From: Deltaproteobacteria bacterium
Lineage (GTDB): Bacteria; Desulfobacterota; Desulfuromonadia; Desulfuromonadales; Geopsychrobacteraceae
Assembly: GCA_024279255.1 (NCBI GenBank)
Contig: JAJRRT010000025.1
Location: 43,667 to 107,666, forward strand
Reading direction: 5' to 3'
Length of the DNA stretch: 64,000 nt
Part shown: positions 54,528 through 63,308 of the stretch, in pieces
How positions within the stretch are numbered: the first letter of the stretch is position 1
How the letters are laid out: each line of letters begins with the position of its first letter
Position numbers and translations under genes: made by a program
Notes under the pieces: generated by a model
Told to the model about the DNA's origin: nothing
Seen by the model: only the letters and a program-made list of their open reading frames with translations
The model's database searches: none

Positions 54528-55042
54528 GTGGCCTGGCCAAACTTCCGGCCTTGCTGGAAGGTGCGCGTAAGTCGCCATTCAAGCTAAAGCTGTTGAATCT
54601 GTTCCTCAGCCGCCTGATCCCTTTCAACCGGCCACACGGCGTACACATCCTTGAATTAGGGAAAGAGCACGTCAAAACCACAGCGCCCTACAAACGCAAG
54701 AACCAGAACCATATCCGCGGGGTCCACGCCTGTTGCATTGCGACCGCCGCCGAGTTTTCATCGGGGCTGCTCTTCTTATCGCGTCTGAATCCAGCCCGCT
54801 ATCGGCTGATCATGGCGCATCTGGAGATCGACTACCATTACCAGGCAAAAAGTGCGGTCATCGCCGATACCCGTATCAGCGAACAGCAACTCAAGGATGA
54901 GATCCTCAAGCCGCTTGCCGACAACGACAAACTGTTGTTTACTCAAAACACAGAGGTTCACGACGACAAGCAGAACCATATCGCCAGTGCTCGTGTCACT
55001 TGGCAGATCAAACGCTGGGATACAGTCAAAACCAAAATATAA
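54524..55042 (+). CDS. DUF4442 hotdog-fold (thioesterase-like) protein
   Basis: A 172-aa protein resembling DUF4442, a hotdog-fold family related to thioesterases. Recognisable stretches are NRPHGVHILEL, NHIRGVHACCIATAAEFSSG and ARVTWQIKRWD. It overlaps the FadH-like stop by four bases, so translation is coupled, which supports a role in acyl-CoA metabolism. No activity is proven for the family. Confidence 0.75.
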   Translation: MSGLAKLPALLEGARKSPFKLKLLNLFLSRLIPFNRPHGVHILELGKEHVKTTAPYKRKNQNHIRGVHACCIATAAEFSSGLLFLSRLNPARYRLIMAHLEIDYHYQAKSAVIADTRISEQQLKDEILKPLADNDKLLFTQNTEVHDDKQNHIASARVTWQIKRWDTVKTKI

Positions 55043-55057
55043 AATCGGGAGCAAACC

Positions 55058-55615
55058 GTGAAACGAATTCTGCTTATATTAACTCTGGCCTGCTTGATGA
55101 TTCAACCAGCATCTGCCCTTGAGGTTGCCGGCGTCAAACTGGCAGATACTGTTGAAATTGGTGGAGAACAATTGCAGCTCAACGGTTACGGCATCCGCAA
55201 AAAATTCTTTTTCAAGGTTTACCTCGGCTCACTCTACACTGCCACCAAAGCCTCCAGCACAACTCAGGTTCTGGAGAATACAGGTGGGAAATTGATTCGT
55301 CTGAACTTCCTCTATTCTAAGCTCGAAAAGGCGAGAATGGTCGGTGGCTTTGTTAAGGGGATTGAGGCTAATAGTCCCGAGCTCCTCAGTGATCCAGGCG
55401 TGAAACAGTTTTCAGGCTGGTTTGACGCCGATTTTGTTGAAGGAGATCAGATCGATTTCGAAATTACGGCAGATAATCTGGTGACAGCCAGACACAACAA
55501 GCGGCAACTCGGGCTGATTAAGTCGGCCAATCTTGCCCGGGCGATATTACTGATCTACCTCGGCCGGGAACCGATCGATGCAGAGATGAAAAAAGGCATG
55601 CTCGGCGAGCCTTAG
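55058..55615 (+). CDS. Exported chalcone-isomerase-like protein
   Basis: A 185-aa protein with signal peptide MKRILLILTLACLMIQPASA and a chalcone-isomerase-like domain (LQLNGYGIRKKFFFKVYLGSL, LIYLGREPIDAEMKKGMLG). Bacterial relatives in the same fold include fatty-acid-binding proteins and proteins of unknown role. It is in the beta-oxidation operon, 15 bases after the previous gene, and may bind lipid in the periplasm. The catalytic role is uncertain. Confidence 0.8.
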   Translation: MKRILLILTLACLMIQPASALEVAGVKLADTVEIGGEQLQLNGYGIRKKFFFKVYLGSLYTATKASSTTQVLENTGGKLIRLNFLYSKLEKARMVGGFVKGIEANSPELLSDPGVKQFSGWFDADFVEGDQIDFEITADNLVTARHNKRQLGLIKSANLARAILLIYLGREPIDAEMKKGMLGEP

Positions 55616-55626
55616 AGGAGCGACAA

Positions 55627-56793
55627 ATGGGGCATCACACCACAAGTAAGAGCAGCATAGTGCCGCTGATAGACCGACTCAACAAGTATCCGATCGGCTT
55701 GGTCGATAACGATAAACTGCGCCAAATTCTAACTATCCTCTTCAGCGAAGAGGAGGCTTATGTTGCCTCGCGCTTCCCCCTGCACGAAGCGACTCTGGCT
55801 GAACTGTCAAAGCGCACCGACTGTCCGCCGGAGCATCTGGCCAAAGTGCTCGAGCAGATGGCCGACAAGGGGCTGGTGATCGACATGCCACATAAGGGGA
55901 TCGTCTACTACCTGCTGTTACCGGGGCTGATCGGGTTTTTCGAGTTCACCTTCATGAAGCAACGCGCCGATCTACCGGTCGCTGAACTCGCAAAGCTGAT
56001 GGGTGATTATCTCTACGAAGATCCACAAAATGGCCAGGCCAGCGAATTTTTCGGCAGCAAAACCCCGCTGACCCGCTCCCTCGCCTACGAAGAAGCGATT
56101 CCAGTCAGCTCTCAGGTCACCAGCTACGAAAGTGCGCGCGAAATTATCCGCAGGTCAGGCGGCGGCGCAGTCGGTCTCTGCTACTGTCGCCACAAAAAAG
56201 AGCATCTGGATGAAAACTGCGCCAAAGGCGCACCAGTCGAGGGGATCTGTATCTCGCTGGGGAGTGCCGCCAAATTCATGGCGCGGCGCGGTTTTGCCGA
56301 AAAGAAGACGGTCGATGAATTGCTGGCGGTTATCGACAGCGCCCGCGAGCACAACCTGACCCATATCACCGACAATATCCGTCACAAGCCAAGTTTCATC
56401 TGCAACTGCTGCTCTTGCTGCTGCGAACTGCTCGCCGGGGTTCAGGCCGGTTATTCCGATGGAGTCGGCAAAACCGGCTACCGGGTTGCAGTCGATACCG
56501 AAGCCTGCACAACTTGTGGCCTCTGCGTTAAGGCCTGCAACGTCAAAGCGTTGAATGTCACATCCGCAGACGCTTCACGCCAGCTGTCGATTGCAGAGGA
56601 GGTCTGTCTCGGCTGCGGTGCCTGCCTGTCGAGCTGCCCCAAGCAGGCACTAAGCATGAAAGCTGCAGCAACACCGGATATCCCGCTGAAGAAAAAGGAT
56701 CTGATGAAGCAGATTCTCAAAGAGAAGGGCAGGATGGCGCCGTTTGTCATCGATGGGGTCAAGCAGAAGATCAAAAACATTCTTCCCAAATGA
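55627..56793 (+). CDS. 4Fe-4S protein with N-terminal winged helix
   Basis: A 388-aa cytoplasmic protein. Residues 45-95 look like a winged-helix fold (LHEATLAELSKRTDCPPEHL, MADKGLVIDM). The middle has a Cys-rich segment (CYCRHKKEHLDENC and CNCCSCCC). The C-terminus is a two-cluster ferredoxin (CTTCGLCVKACN and CLGCGACLSSCP). The ribosome site is AGAGGAGCGACAA. The family occurs in anaerobic delta-proteobacteria and has no settled function. Its position suggests an electron carrier or regulator tied to fatty-acid oxidation. Confidence 0.82.
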   Translation: MGHHTTSKSSIVPLIDRLNKYPIGLVDNDKLRQILTILFSEEEAYVASRFPLHEATLAELSKRTDCPPEHLAKVLEQMADKGLVIDMPHKGIVYYLLLPGLIGFFEFTFMKQRADLPVAELAKLMGDYLYEDPQNGQASEFFGSKTPLTRSLAYEEAIPVSSQVTSYESAREIIRRSGGGAVGLCYCRHKKEHLDENCAKGAPVEGICISLGSAAKFMARRGFAEKKTVDELLAVIDSAREHNLTHITDNIRHKPSFICNCCSCCCELLAGVQAGYSDGVGKTGYRVAVDTEACTTCGLCVKACNVKALNVTSADASRQLSIAEEVCLGCGACLSSCPKQALSMKAAATPDIPLKKKDLMKQILKEKGRMAPFVIDGVKQKIKNILPK

Positions 56794-56898
56794 ATTTGAG
56801 ATTTCACGTCCGATGACATCTTGACAAACACCCTGACGCCATCGACAATCACCAGATTCTGACCCTGACCATTTTCCTCTCTCCAAGGAGAACATCAA

Positions 56899-57174
56899 AT
56901 GCTCTACCTTATCCACGCTTTCGACAAGCCCGATCACCTGCAAGTCCGCATGGACAACCGTCCGGCGCATGTTGAATATCTGAAGAGTTTCGGTGAAAAG
57001 CTGCACGCGGCCGGGCCAACTCTGGACGCTGCGGAACAGATGAACGGATCGCTGGTAGTCCTTGATTTCACCGACCTTGCTACAGCCGAAGCTTTCGCCG
57101 CAAACGATCCCTACGCCAAAGCCGGGCTGTTCCAAAAAGTCATTATTCAGCCCTGGAAAAAGGTGTTGCCATAA
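56899..57174 (+). CDS. YciI-like protein
   Basis: A 91-aa ferredoxin-like-fold protein of the YciI family (HAFDKPDHLQVRMDNRPAHV, GSLVVLDF, NDPYAKAGLFQKVIIQPWKK). The conserved His near the N-terminus and the Asp are present. The function of the family is unclear. The ribosome site CCAAGGAGAACATCAA is good. Its end overlaps the following ferredoxin frame. Confidence 0.87.
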   Translation: MLYLIHAFDKPDHLQVRMDNRPAHVEYLKSFGEKLHAAGPTLDAAEQMNGSLVVLDFTDLATAEAFAANDPYAKAGLFQKVIIQPWKKVLP

Positions 57175-57386
57175 GTACGACAACCTCAGGGCCCGTACTG
57201 CGCGTCAGAGAAAACTGCAGCGGCTGTGGTGGCTGCCTCGCAGCCTGCCCGGTCGGAGCCTTGACCCTCACCAGTGAAAAACCGGGCGGTTGGGGGCGTA
57301 AATGGGTTCTTATCGCAACTGACAAGTGCCTGGTTTGTGGGGCCTGTATCCATACTTGTCCGCGCCAAAGCCTGTTTTTCGACTGA
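57171..57386 (+). CDS. Small 2[4Fe-4S] ferredoxin without a standard start codon
   Basis: The frame ending at TGA 57384-57386 encodes CSGCGGCLAACPVGAL and CLVCGACIHTCPRQSL, two intact [4Fe-4S] motifs, about 62-71 residues. The frame is open back to about 57066 but contains no ATG, GTG or TTG. Candidates are ATA at 57171 with AAAGGTG five bases upstream, CTG at 57198, or a -1 frameshift at G-AAA-AAG (57158-57164) that would fuse it to the YciI protein. The coordinates given assume ATA. Confidence 0.7.
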   Translation: MSTTTSGPVLRVRENCSGCGGCLAACPVGALTLTSEKPGGWGRKWVLIATDKCLVCGACIHTCPRQSLFFD

Positions 57387-57442
57387 AAATCTGCTGGAAG
57401 CCCCCTTCCTGAAAAAATAACAGACTATTTTTGTCAGATATA

Positions 57443-57471
57443 TTGACCTGTCGCTTTTTACAGTTTACTCT
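57443..57471 (+). promoter_or_regulatory. Sigma-70 promoter of nifS
   Basis: TTGACC (57443-57448), 17 bases, TACTCT (57466-57471). The -10 is weak. The transcript would start near 57478, exactly at the first leader hairpin. Confidence 0.5.
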
Positions 57472-57478
57472 ATGGTCA

Positions 57479-58758
<1,280 letters not shown>

Positions 58759-58799
58759 AGCAAAACGAAGCAGATATACGGATAAACAGGAGAAGAACC

Positions 58800-59765
58800 A
58801 TGGCAAAAAGTGATCTGATCGGCGGCGAGCTCTGGGAGCAGTATTCCAAAAAAGTAGCTGACCGCATGAATAACCCGCGCAACTTCGGCGAACTGACCGA
58901 GGCCGAGGCCAAAGAGTTGGGCGGCAAGTTGGTGATCGCCAACGAGGGGGCCGAATCCTGTGGTGATACGGTACGTCTGTTCTGGATCGTTGACATCAAG
59001 ACCCACATTATCAAAAAGGCGACCTTCAAGTCGTTCGGTTGCGGAACCGCCATCGCCGCGACCGACATGATGGCCGAGATGTGTATCGGCAAGACCGTCG
59101 ACGAAGCCGCCAAGATCAACAATCTCGACGTCGAACATGCCCTGCGTGATGAAGTCGATGTTGCGGCGGTGCCACCACAAAAGATGCACTGCAGTGTCAT
59201 GGCCTACGAGGTCATCAAACGCGCCACCTCAATCTACCGCAACGTCGACATCTCAACCCTTGAAGAGGCCGATATTGTCTGTGAATGCGCCCGTGTTTCA
59301 CTGCAAACGGTCGAAGATGCCATCCGTATCAACGACCTGACAACCGTAGATGAAATCTCCGATTACACCAAGGCCGGGGCCTTCTGTAAATCCTGTATTC
59401 AACCGGGAGGCCACGAAAAACGCGAGCACTATCTGGTCGATATCCTCGCACGAGTACGGGCTGAGATTGAACAGGCACGCAATCCGAACAAGGTTCAATC
59501 TGATTTTACCAAGCTCTCAGTCGTCAAGCAGATCAAGGCGATCGAAGCCACTCTTGATGAGCATATCCGCCCGGCACTTGCACGCGATGGCGGTGGGATT
59601 GAACTCGAAGATGTGACCTCTGGTGAGAATGATACTATTCAGGTTCATCTCAGTTATCAAGGAGCTTGCAAAGGTTGTGCTGGCAGCGTTGCCGGGACAC
59701 TAACCTTTGTTGAGCAAACTTTACAAAAAGAAGTGAGCGACAAAATTCGTGGAGTGGTTGTTTGA
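58800..59765 (+). CDS. nifU: Fe-S cluster scaffold NifU
   Basis: A 321-aa three-domain scaffold. The IscU-like N-terminus has Cys in ESCGDTVRLFW, SFGCGTAIAATDMM and KMHCSVMAYE. The central [2Fe-2S] domain has CEC (VCECARVSL) and CKSCIQPGG. The C-terminal NifU domain has CKGCAGSVAGTLTF. All expected Cys are present. The ribosome site is CAGGAGAAGAACC. It receives sulfur from the NifS encoded upstream. A terminator follows about 50 bases after the stop. Confidence 0.97.
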   Translation: MAKSDLIGGELWEQYSKKVADRMNNPRNFGELTEAEAKELGGKLVIANEGAESCGDTVRLFWIVDIKTHIIKKATFKSFGCGTAIAATDMMAEMCIGKTVDEAAKINNLDVEHALRDEVDVAAVPPQKMHCSVMAYEVIKRATSIYRNVDISTLEEADIVCECARVSLQTVEDAIRINDLTTVDEISDYTKAGAFCKSCIQPGGHEKREHYLVDILARVRAEIEQARNPNKVQSDFTKLSVVKQIKAIEATLDEHIRPALARDGGGIELEDVTSGENDTIQVHLSYQGACKGCAGSVAGTLTFVEQTLQKEVSDKIRGVVV

Positions 59766-59816
59766 TCGTTAAACATCAACTCGAAATTATTTATCTCACA
59801 ATCTAGTAAGCGTCAC

Positions 59817-59860
59817 AAACATGGCCCATCCACAAAACAGGATCGGGCCATGTTTATTTT
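59817..59860 (+). terminator. Terminator after nifU
   Basis: AAACATGGCCC (59817-59827) pairs with GGGCCATGTTT (59845-59855), with ATCC/GGAT extending the stem, followed by ATTTT. It closes the nifS-nifU unit. Confidence 0.85.
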
Positions 59861-59912
59861 GACAAGATAAATCAGTACGCTCGTGATCCTGCTTTCCATG
59901 AGAGGTGACAGT

Positions 59913-60887
59913 ATGCCCAAAGCAATCAGAATGTATGAAACAGGTGGCCCAGAGGTCTTACGCTGGGAGGAGACTGCTGTTGAAGCCCCCGGTCCTGGTG
60001 AAGTCCACTTGCGCCAGAGTGCGATCGGTCTGAACTTTATCGATGTCTACCACCGGACCGGTCTTTATCCTTTGCCTTTGCCTGCTATCCCGGGCATGGA
60101 AGCTGCCGGAGAGGTGCTGGCGGTAGGCGTCGACGTCAGCGATCTACAGCCTGGCGATCGAGTCGCCTATGCGGGAATGCCCCCTGGAGCCTATGCGAGT
60201 GAACGCCTGATCCCAGCTCATCGCCTGATCAAATTGCCGCCTCAAATCAGTGACCAACAAGCCGCAGCCATGATGCTTCAGGGGATGACGGGACAGTACC
60301 TGCTGCGTCGGACATACCCGGTGCAGCCTGGGGATACCATCCTGTTCCATGCTGCAGCAGGAGGAGTTGGCCTAATCGCCTGTCAGTGGGCCAAAGCGCT
60401 CGGGGCAAGGGTTATCGGCACAGTCGGCAGCCCGGAAAAGGCCGCACTGGCAAAAGCGCACGGCTGCGATCATACGATCCTCTACCATGAAGAGGATTTC
60501 GTTGCACAGGTCAGAGAGTTAACCGCCGGGGAAGGAGTACAGGTCGTTTACGATTCGGTCGGCCAGGAGACGTTCTTGAAATCTTTAGACTGTTTGAGCC
60601 CGCTAGGCATGCTCGTCTCTTTTGGTCAGTCATCAGGACCGGTCACCTCTTTTGACCCAGGCCTTCTTGCTGCCAAGGGATCACTCTTTTTGACACGACC
60701 ATCGCTGATGGCTTACACCGCCAAACGCGAGGACTTGCTCTCAAGTGCAGCTGACCTCTTTGCGGTTGTCACCTCTGGTGCAGTCAAAATCGAGATCAAC
60801 CAAACCTACCCACTTGAAGACGCAGCAACAGCCCATCGCGACCTGGAAGCTCGAAAAACCACCGGATCGACCGTTTTGATCCCTTGA
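59913..60887 (+). CDS. qor: NADPH:quinone oxidoreductase (zeta-crystallin-like)
   Basis: A 324-aa MDR-superfamily protein without catalytic zinc ligands. Marker sequences are LNFIDVYHRTGLYP, GDRVAYAGMPPGAYA, the NADPH site FHAAAGGVGLIACQWAKALG and a VYDSVGQETF segment. The ATG at 59913 follows GAGAGGTGACAGT. In-frame starts at 59883 and 59898 lack such a site. It probably reduces quinones or other enones with NADPH. It stands alone between nifU and a convergent pseudouridine synthase gene. Confidence 0.9.
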   Translation: MPKAIRMYETGGPEVLRWEETAVEAPGPGEVHLRQSAIGLNFIDVYHRTGLYPLPLPAIPGMEAAGEVLAVGVDVSDLQPGDRVAYAGMPPGAYASERLIPAHRLIKLPPQISDQQAAAMMLQGMTGQYLLRRTYPVQPGDTILFHAAAGGVGLIACQWAKALGARVIGTVGSPEKAALAKAHGCDHTILYHEEDFVAQVRELTAGEGVQVVYDSVGQETFLKSLDCLSPLGMLVSFGQSSGPVTSFDPGLLAAKGSLFLTRPSLMAYTAKREDLLSSAADLFAVVTSGAVKIEINQTYPLEDAATAHRDLEARKTTGSTVLIP

Positions 60888-60892
60888 TAAAT

Positions 60893-61834
60893 TTATGCGA
60901 ACCTATTATCAACCTCTGTTACCCCCTGGATAAACTGTTCAATATCTGCCGCCAATGGTGCGGTCAGGGTGCAGCGCTTCTGATGGACGGGGTGAAGAAA
61001 CTGTAATTGGTGGCTATGCAACGCCTGGCGCACTAGACCAGCCTGCGGGGATGGATTGCGTCGATAATCGAGATAGTCATCATCATTCATTGTATAAAGA
61101 GCATCGCCGGCAATGGGGTGCCCGATAGCGGCCAGATGAACGCGCAGTTGATGCGTCCGTCCGGTTTCGGGGTGTAATTCGCATAACGAATACCTGTCCG
61201 AAAGGACTCGAGCTGTTTTGTAGTGGGTCACGGCCGCTTTCCCGTCAACTTGATCAATACAATAGCGGGGGACTCGAGCATCTCTGACCGGCCCTATTGG
61301 CAAGCATATCGTTGCGCCGGCGGGAACAGGGCGACCCTCAACCACAGCCAGATAGCGCTTTTCCACCAAACCCTCTGCAAACTGTCTTGCCAGATCGCTG
61401 AGGACAACCTTATCTCGTGCCAGCAGCACCAAGCCAGAGGTGTCAGCATCCAACCGATGAACCAGATTCACCTCAGGGAACGTTGGCTGATGGACATGAC
61501 GCAAGTGGTAAATCAGGTTAGCATTGACGAATTTGCCGCGACTATGAACGCGTAGTCCCGCAGGTTTGTTGATCGCCAGCAACCATTCATCTTCGTATAA
61601 TATTGTGTAATCGAGGTTGACCGCAGGAGGGGTAAAATCAGGCAAATCGCAGCGGACTGTATCTCCCTGAGAAACCTTCGTTGTCTCAACACAGATGACA
61701 CCGTTACACCAAATGAGCCCATCTTTTATCAGTTGTTGCCAGGTTGATTCAGATAAGTAGGTAAAGCGAGCCGCCAAATACTCCAGGACGCTACCGCCTC
61801 TGAACGATCTGGGCACTTTTGATGAAACATTCAT
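60893..61834 (-). CDS. RluA-family pseudouridine synthase
   Basis: A 313-aa protein with a short S4-like N-terminal region (STWQQLIKDGLIWCNG) and the catalytic motif NLVHRLDADTSGLVLLARDK containing the essential Asp. Further family motifs are ALYTMND and HPETGRTHQLRVHLAAIGHP. It isomerises uridine in rRNA or tRNA. The target site is not predictable. The ATG at 61834 has AGGGA just upstream. The ATG at 61867 has no ribosome site. It converges with the quinone oxidoreductase gene with only five bases between the stops. Confidence 0.92.
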   Translation of the reverse strand: MNVSSKVPRSFRGGSVLEYLAARFTYLSESTWQQLIKDGLIWCNGVICVETTKVSQGDTVRCDLPDFTPPAVNLDYTILYEDEWLLAINKPAGLRVHSRGKFVNANLIYHLRHVHQPTFPEVNLVHRLDADTSGLVLLARDKVVLSDLARQFAEGLVEKRYLAVVEGRPVPAGATICLPIGPVRDARVPRYCIDQVDGKAAVTHYKTARVLSDRYSLCELHPETGRTHQLRVHLAAIGHPIAGDALYTMNDDDYLDYRRNPSPQAGLVRQALHSHQLQFLHPVHQKRCTLTAPLAADIEQFIQGVTEVDNRFA

Positions 61835-61924
61835 GCAGGTCCCTATACATCCTAAAAAGGAGTCCATCGATAACGACTTAAAAGAAGTTCCCCCTTTTGC
61901 CTTGATTCACACTGTGATAAATAG

Positions 61925-62311
61925 CTAGCTGCCGAGCACTCTCCTGAAATCCTCCGGAAGTGAAGTCACTTTATTATGTTCCGGATCGAAACAGACCATA
62001 ACGGTTTGAGCTTCGGCAAACTCCTTCCCACAACCATCATGAATCAGATAACTGAAGGTAAAGCTGCTACGAGCAAGGTTTTCGGTAGAGATATCGATAT
62101 GGACCCGATCATTTAACTCAATCGGCTTGCGATAGCGGCAGTTGGCTTCGACCACCAGAAAGAGCAGGCCGCTTTGCATAATCTCAGGAAAGCGCTCACT
62201 GAACAGCTTGACACGTGCGGTTTCAAGGTAGGTGAAAAAGATCGCATTGTTGACGTGACCATAAGCGTCGAGATCTGCGAAACGGACTTCAATTTCGGTA
62301 GATAAATTCAT
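61925..62311 (-). CDS. Acyl-CoA thioesterase (YbgC/4-HBT family)
   Basis: A 128-aa single hotdog domain. The active-site motif VRFADLDAYGHVNNAIFFTY contains the catalytic Asp and the YGHVNN stretch of 4-hydroxybenzoyl-CoA thioesterase relatives. The usual substrates are acyl-CoA esters. Closeness to the MerR regulator and to etfB fits a place in acyl-CoA metabolism. The ribosome site is AAGGGGCTCACG. Confidence 0.9.
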   Translation of the reverse strand: MNLSTEIEVRFADLDAYGHVNNAIFFTYLETARVKLFSERFPEIMQSGLLFLVVEANCRYRKPIELNDRVHIDISTENLARSSFTFSYLIHDGCGKEFAEAQTVMVCFDPEHNKVTSLPEDFRRVLGS

Positions 62312-62460
62312 CGTGAGCCCCTTCTGAAATTACCAATGGCTAAGCAAAAAATTCATCATGCAAGGCGCTGCGGATGGTTGAGGGTGAAGACATACATTGT
62401 ATGTCGAAGTCTCAAGCGGGCGCTGGAACGCTGCAAGGTAAAAGTTTTTGCGACGCCATT

Positions 62461-62871
62461 TCATCGGACTGGTGGCACCTTCCCCTGCAGAATATCGACG
62501 ATCCGACTGCGGTAATCGACGATTTCGCGACGCAGTGACGAGAGGTTAGCGATCTTCTCGTCGACTTTGCCGATATGCCCGTCGAGCAGTTCGACCAGGT
62601 GCGGAGTGAGAGTTCCGAAATTTTGATCGTTGACGTCGAAATACTCGGCGATCGTCTGCATCTCTTTAAGACTGATCCCCAACTCCTTGAGCTTGAGGAT
62701 AAACTTGAGCCGCAGCACCTCTGGTCGTCCGTACATCCGCATCCCTCCACCGACACGCTCCGGTGGTCCCATCAACCCGATCTCTTCGTAGTAGCGGATA
62801 GTGCGGGTGGTAATCCCCAACTGCTTGGCAACCTCGCCGATAGCAACCAACGATTCAGTAACTTTGTCCAT
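62461..62871 (-). CDS. MerR-family regulator of acyl-CoA metabolism
   Basis: A 136-aa MerR-type protein. The winged helix-turn-helix is IGEVAKQLGITTRTIRYYEE followed by IGLMGPPERVGGGMRMYG. A dimerisation coiled coil follows (LLDGHIGKVDEKIANLSSLR). There is no Cys-rich metal or redox site, as in LiuR-like lipid and branched-chain regulators. The TTCACGTAA sequence in its own leader is shared with the promoters of etfB and the acyl-CoA ligase operon, so it probably controls itself and both of those. Effector unknown, perhaps an acyl-CoA. Confidence 0.88.
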   Translation of the reverse strand: MDKVTESLVAIGEVAKQLGITTRTIRYYEEIGLMGPPERVGGGMRMYGRPEVLRLKFILKLKELGISLKEMQTIAEYFDVNDQNFGTLTPHLVELLDGHIGKVDEKIANLSSLRREIVDYRSRIVDILQGKVPPVR

Positions 62872-62880
62872 AGGTCTTCC

Positions 62881-62891
62881 CTTTACGTGAA
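62881..62891. promoter_or_regulatory. Putative MerR autoregulatory site
   Basis: On the minus strand TTCACGTAAAG lies 10 bases before the MerR start codon. Nine of its bases (TTCACGTAA) are identical to the element inside the etfB promoter, and CACGTAA is also in the acyl-CoA ligase promoter. Confidence 0.6.
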
Positions 62892-63004
62892 TTTTCTCAG
62901 GGCCGTCACTCGAAAATGATGCGACACCTCACCCAATCTTTACCCATCATGATAAGCTAAGGGAGAAGAAAAAGGAAGTTTATAAACTGCTGTTATATTT
63001 TTAG

Positions 63005-63033
63005 TTGACCTTCACGTAAGCTCGCTGTATAAG
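63005..63033 (+). promoter_or_regulatory. Promoter with MerR-type operator for etfB
   Basis: TTGACC (63005-63010), 17 bases, TATAAG (63028-63033), with TTCACGTAAGC in the spacer. Preceded by CTGTTATATTTTTAG, almost as in the beta-oxidation operon promoter (44010-44053). The etfB start is about 275 bases downstream. Confidence 0.7.
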
Positions 63034-63132
63034 CATTATTTGCTGATACCATCAGCACCGATCTCGATGAACAATTGAAACCGCTCGATCTGCTGGAGAT
63101 ATTGGCAGAACGGATTATTTAAGAAACGACTT

Positions 63133-63276
63133 TAACGGAGATACGCAAAGAGGGAGAGAGCACAGAAAACGACAACTACGGGGAAAACAAGGTCTTGTGT
63201 TAAGACAAAACCCAGATCCAAAGATTTCTCTCCGTCTCTTACTCCTCTGCGCCTCAGCGCCTCAGCGCCTCAGCGT
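63133..63276. repeat. Imperfect-inverted dispersed-repeat-like element in the etfB leader
   Basis: The left end ACGGAGATACGCAAAGAGG and the right end CCTCTGCGCCTCAGCG are imperfect inverted copies flanking an AT-rich core (63170-63225). The right end contains three tandem copies of GCGCCTCA (63249-63272). This resembles the CTCTGCGxCTCTGCG-type intergenic repeats common in delta-proteobacteria. No open reading frame is present. Confidence 0.55.
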
Positions 63277-63308
63277 TAAATAAGATTTCTTCTACCCGGA
63301 GGTTATAT

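Noticed and set aside
62370..62395. Inverted repeat GACATA-CATTG-TATGTC after the MerR gene
   Set aside because: It is short, has no T run and no clear role. It may belong to a dispersed intergenic repeat.
63046..63120. Short frame reading STDLDEQLKPLDLLEILAER upstream of etfB
   Set aside because: It has no start codon and no ribosome site. It may be a gene scrap but cannot be supported as a gene.
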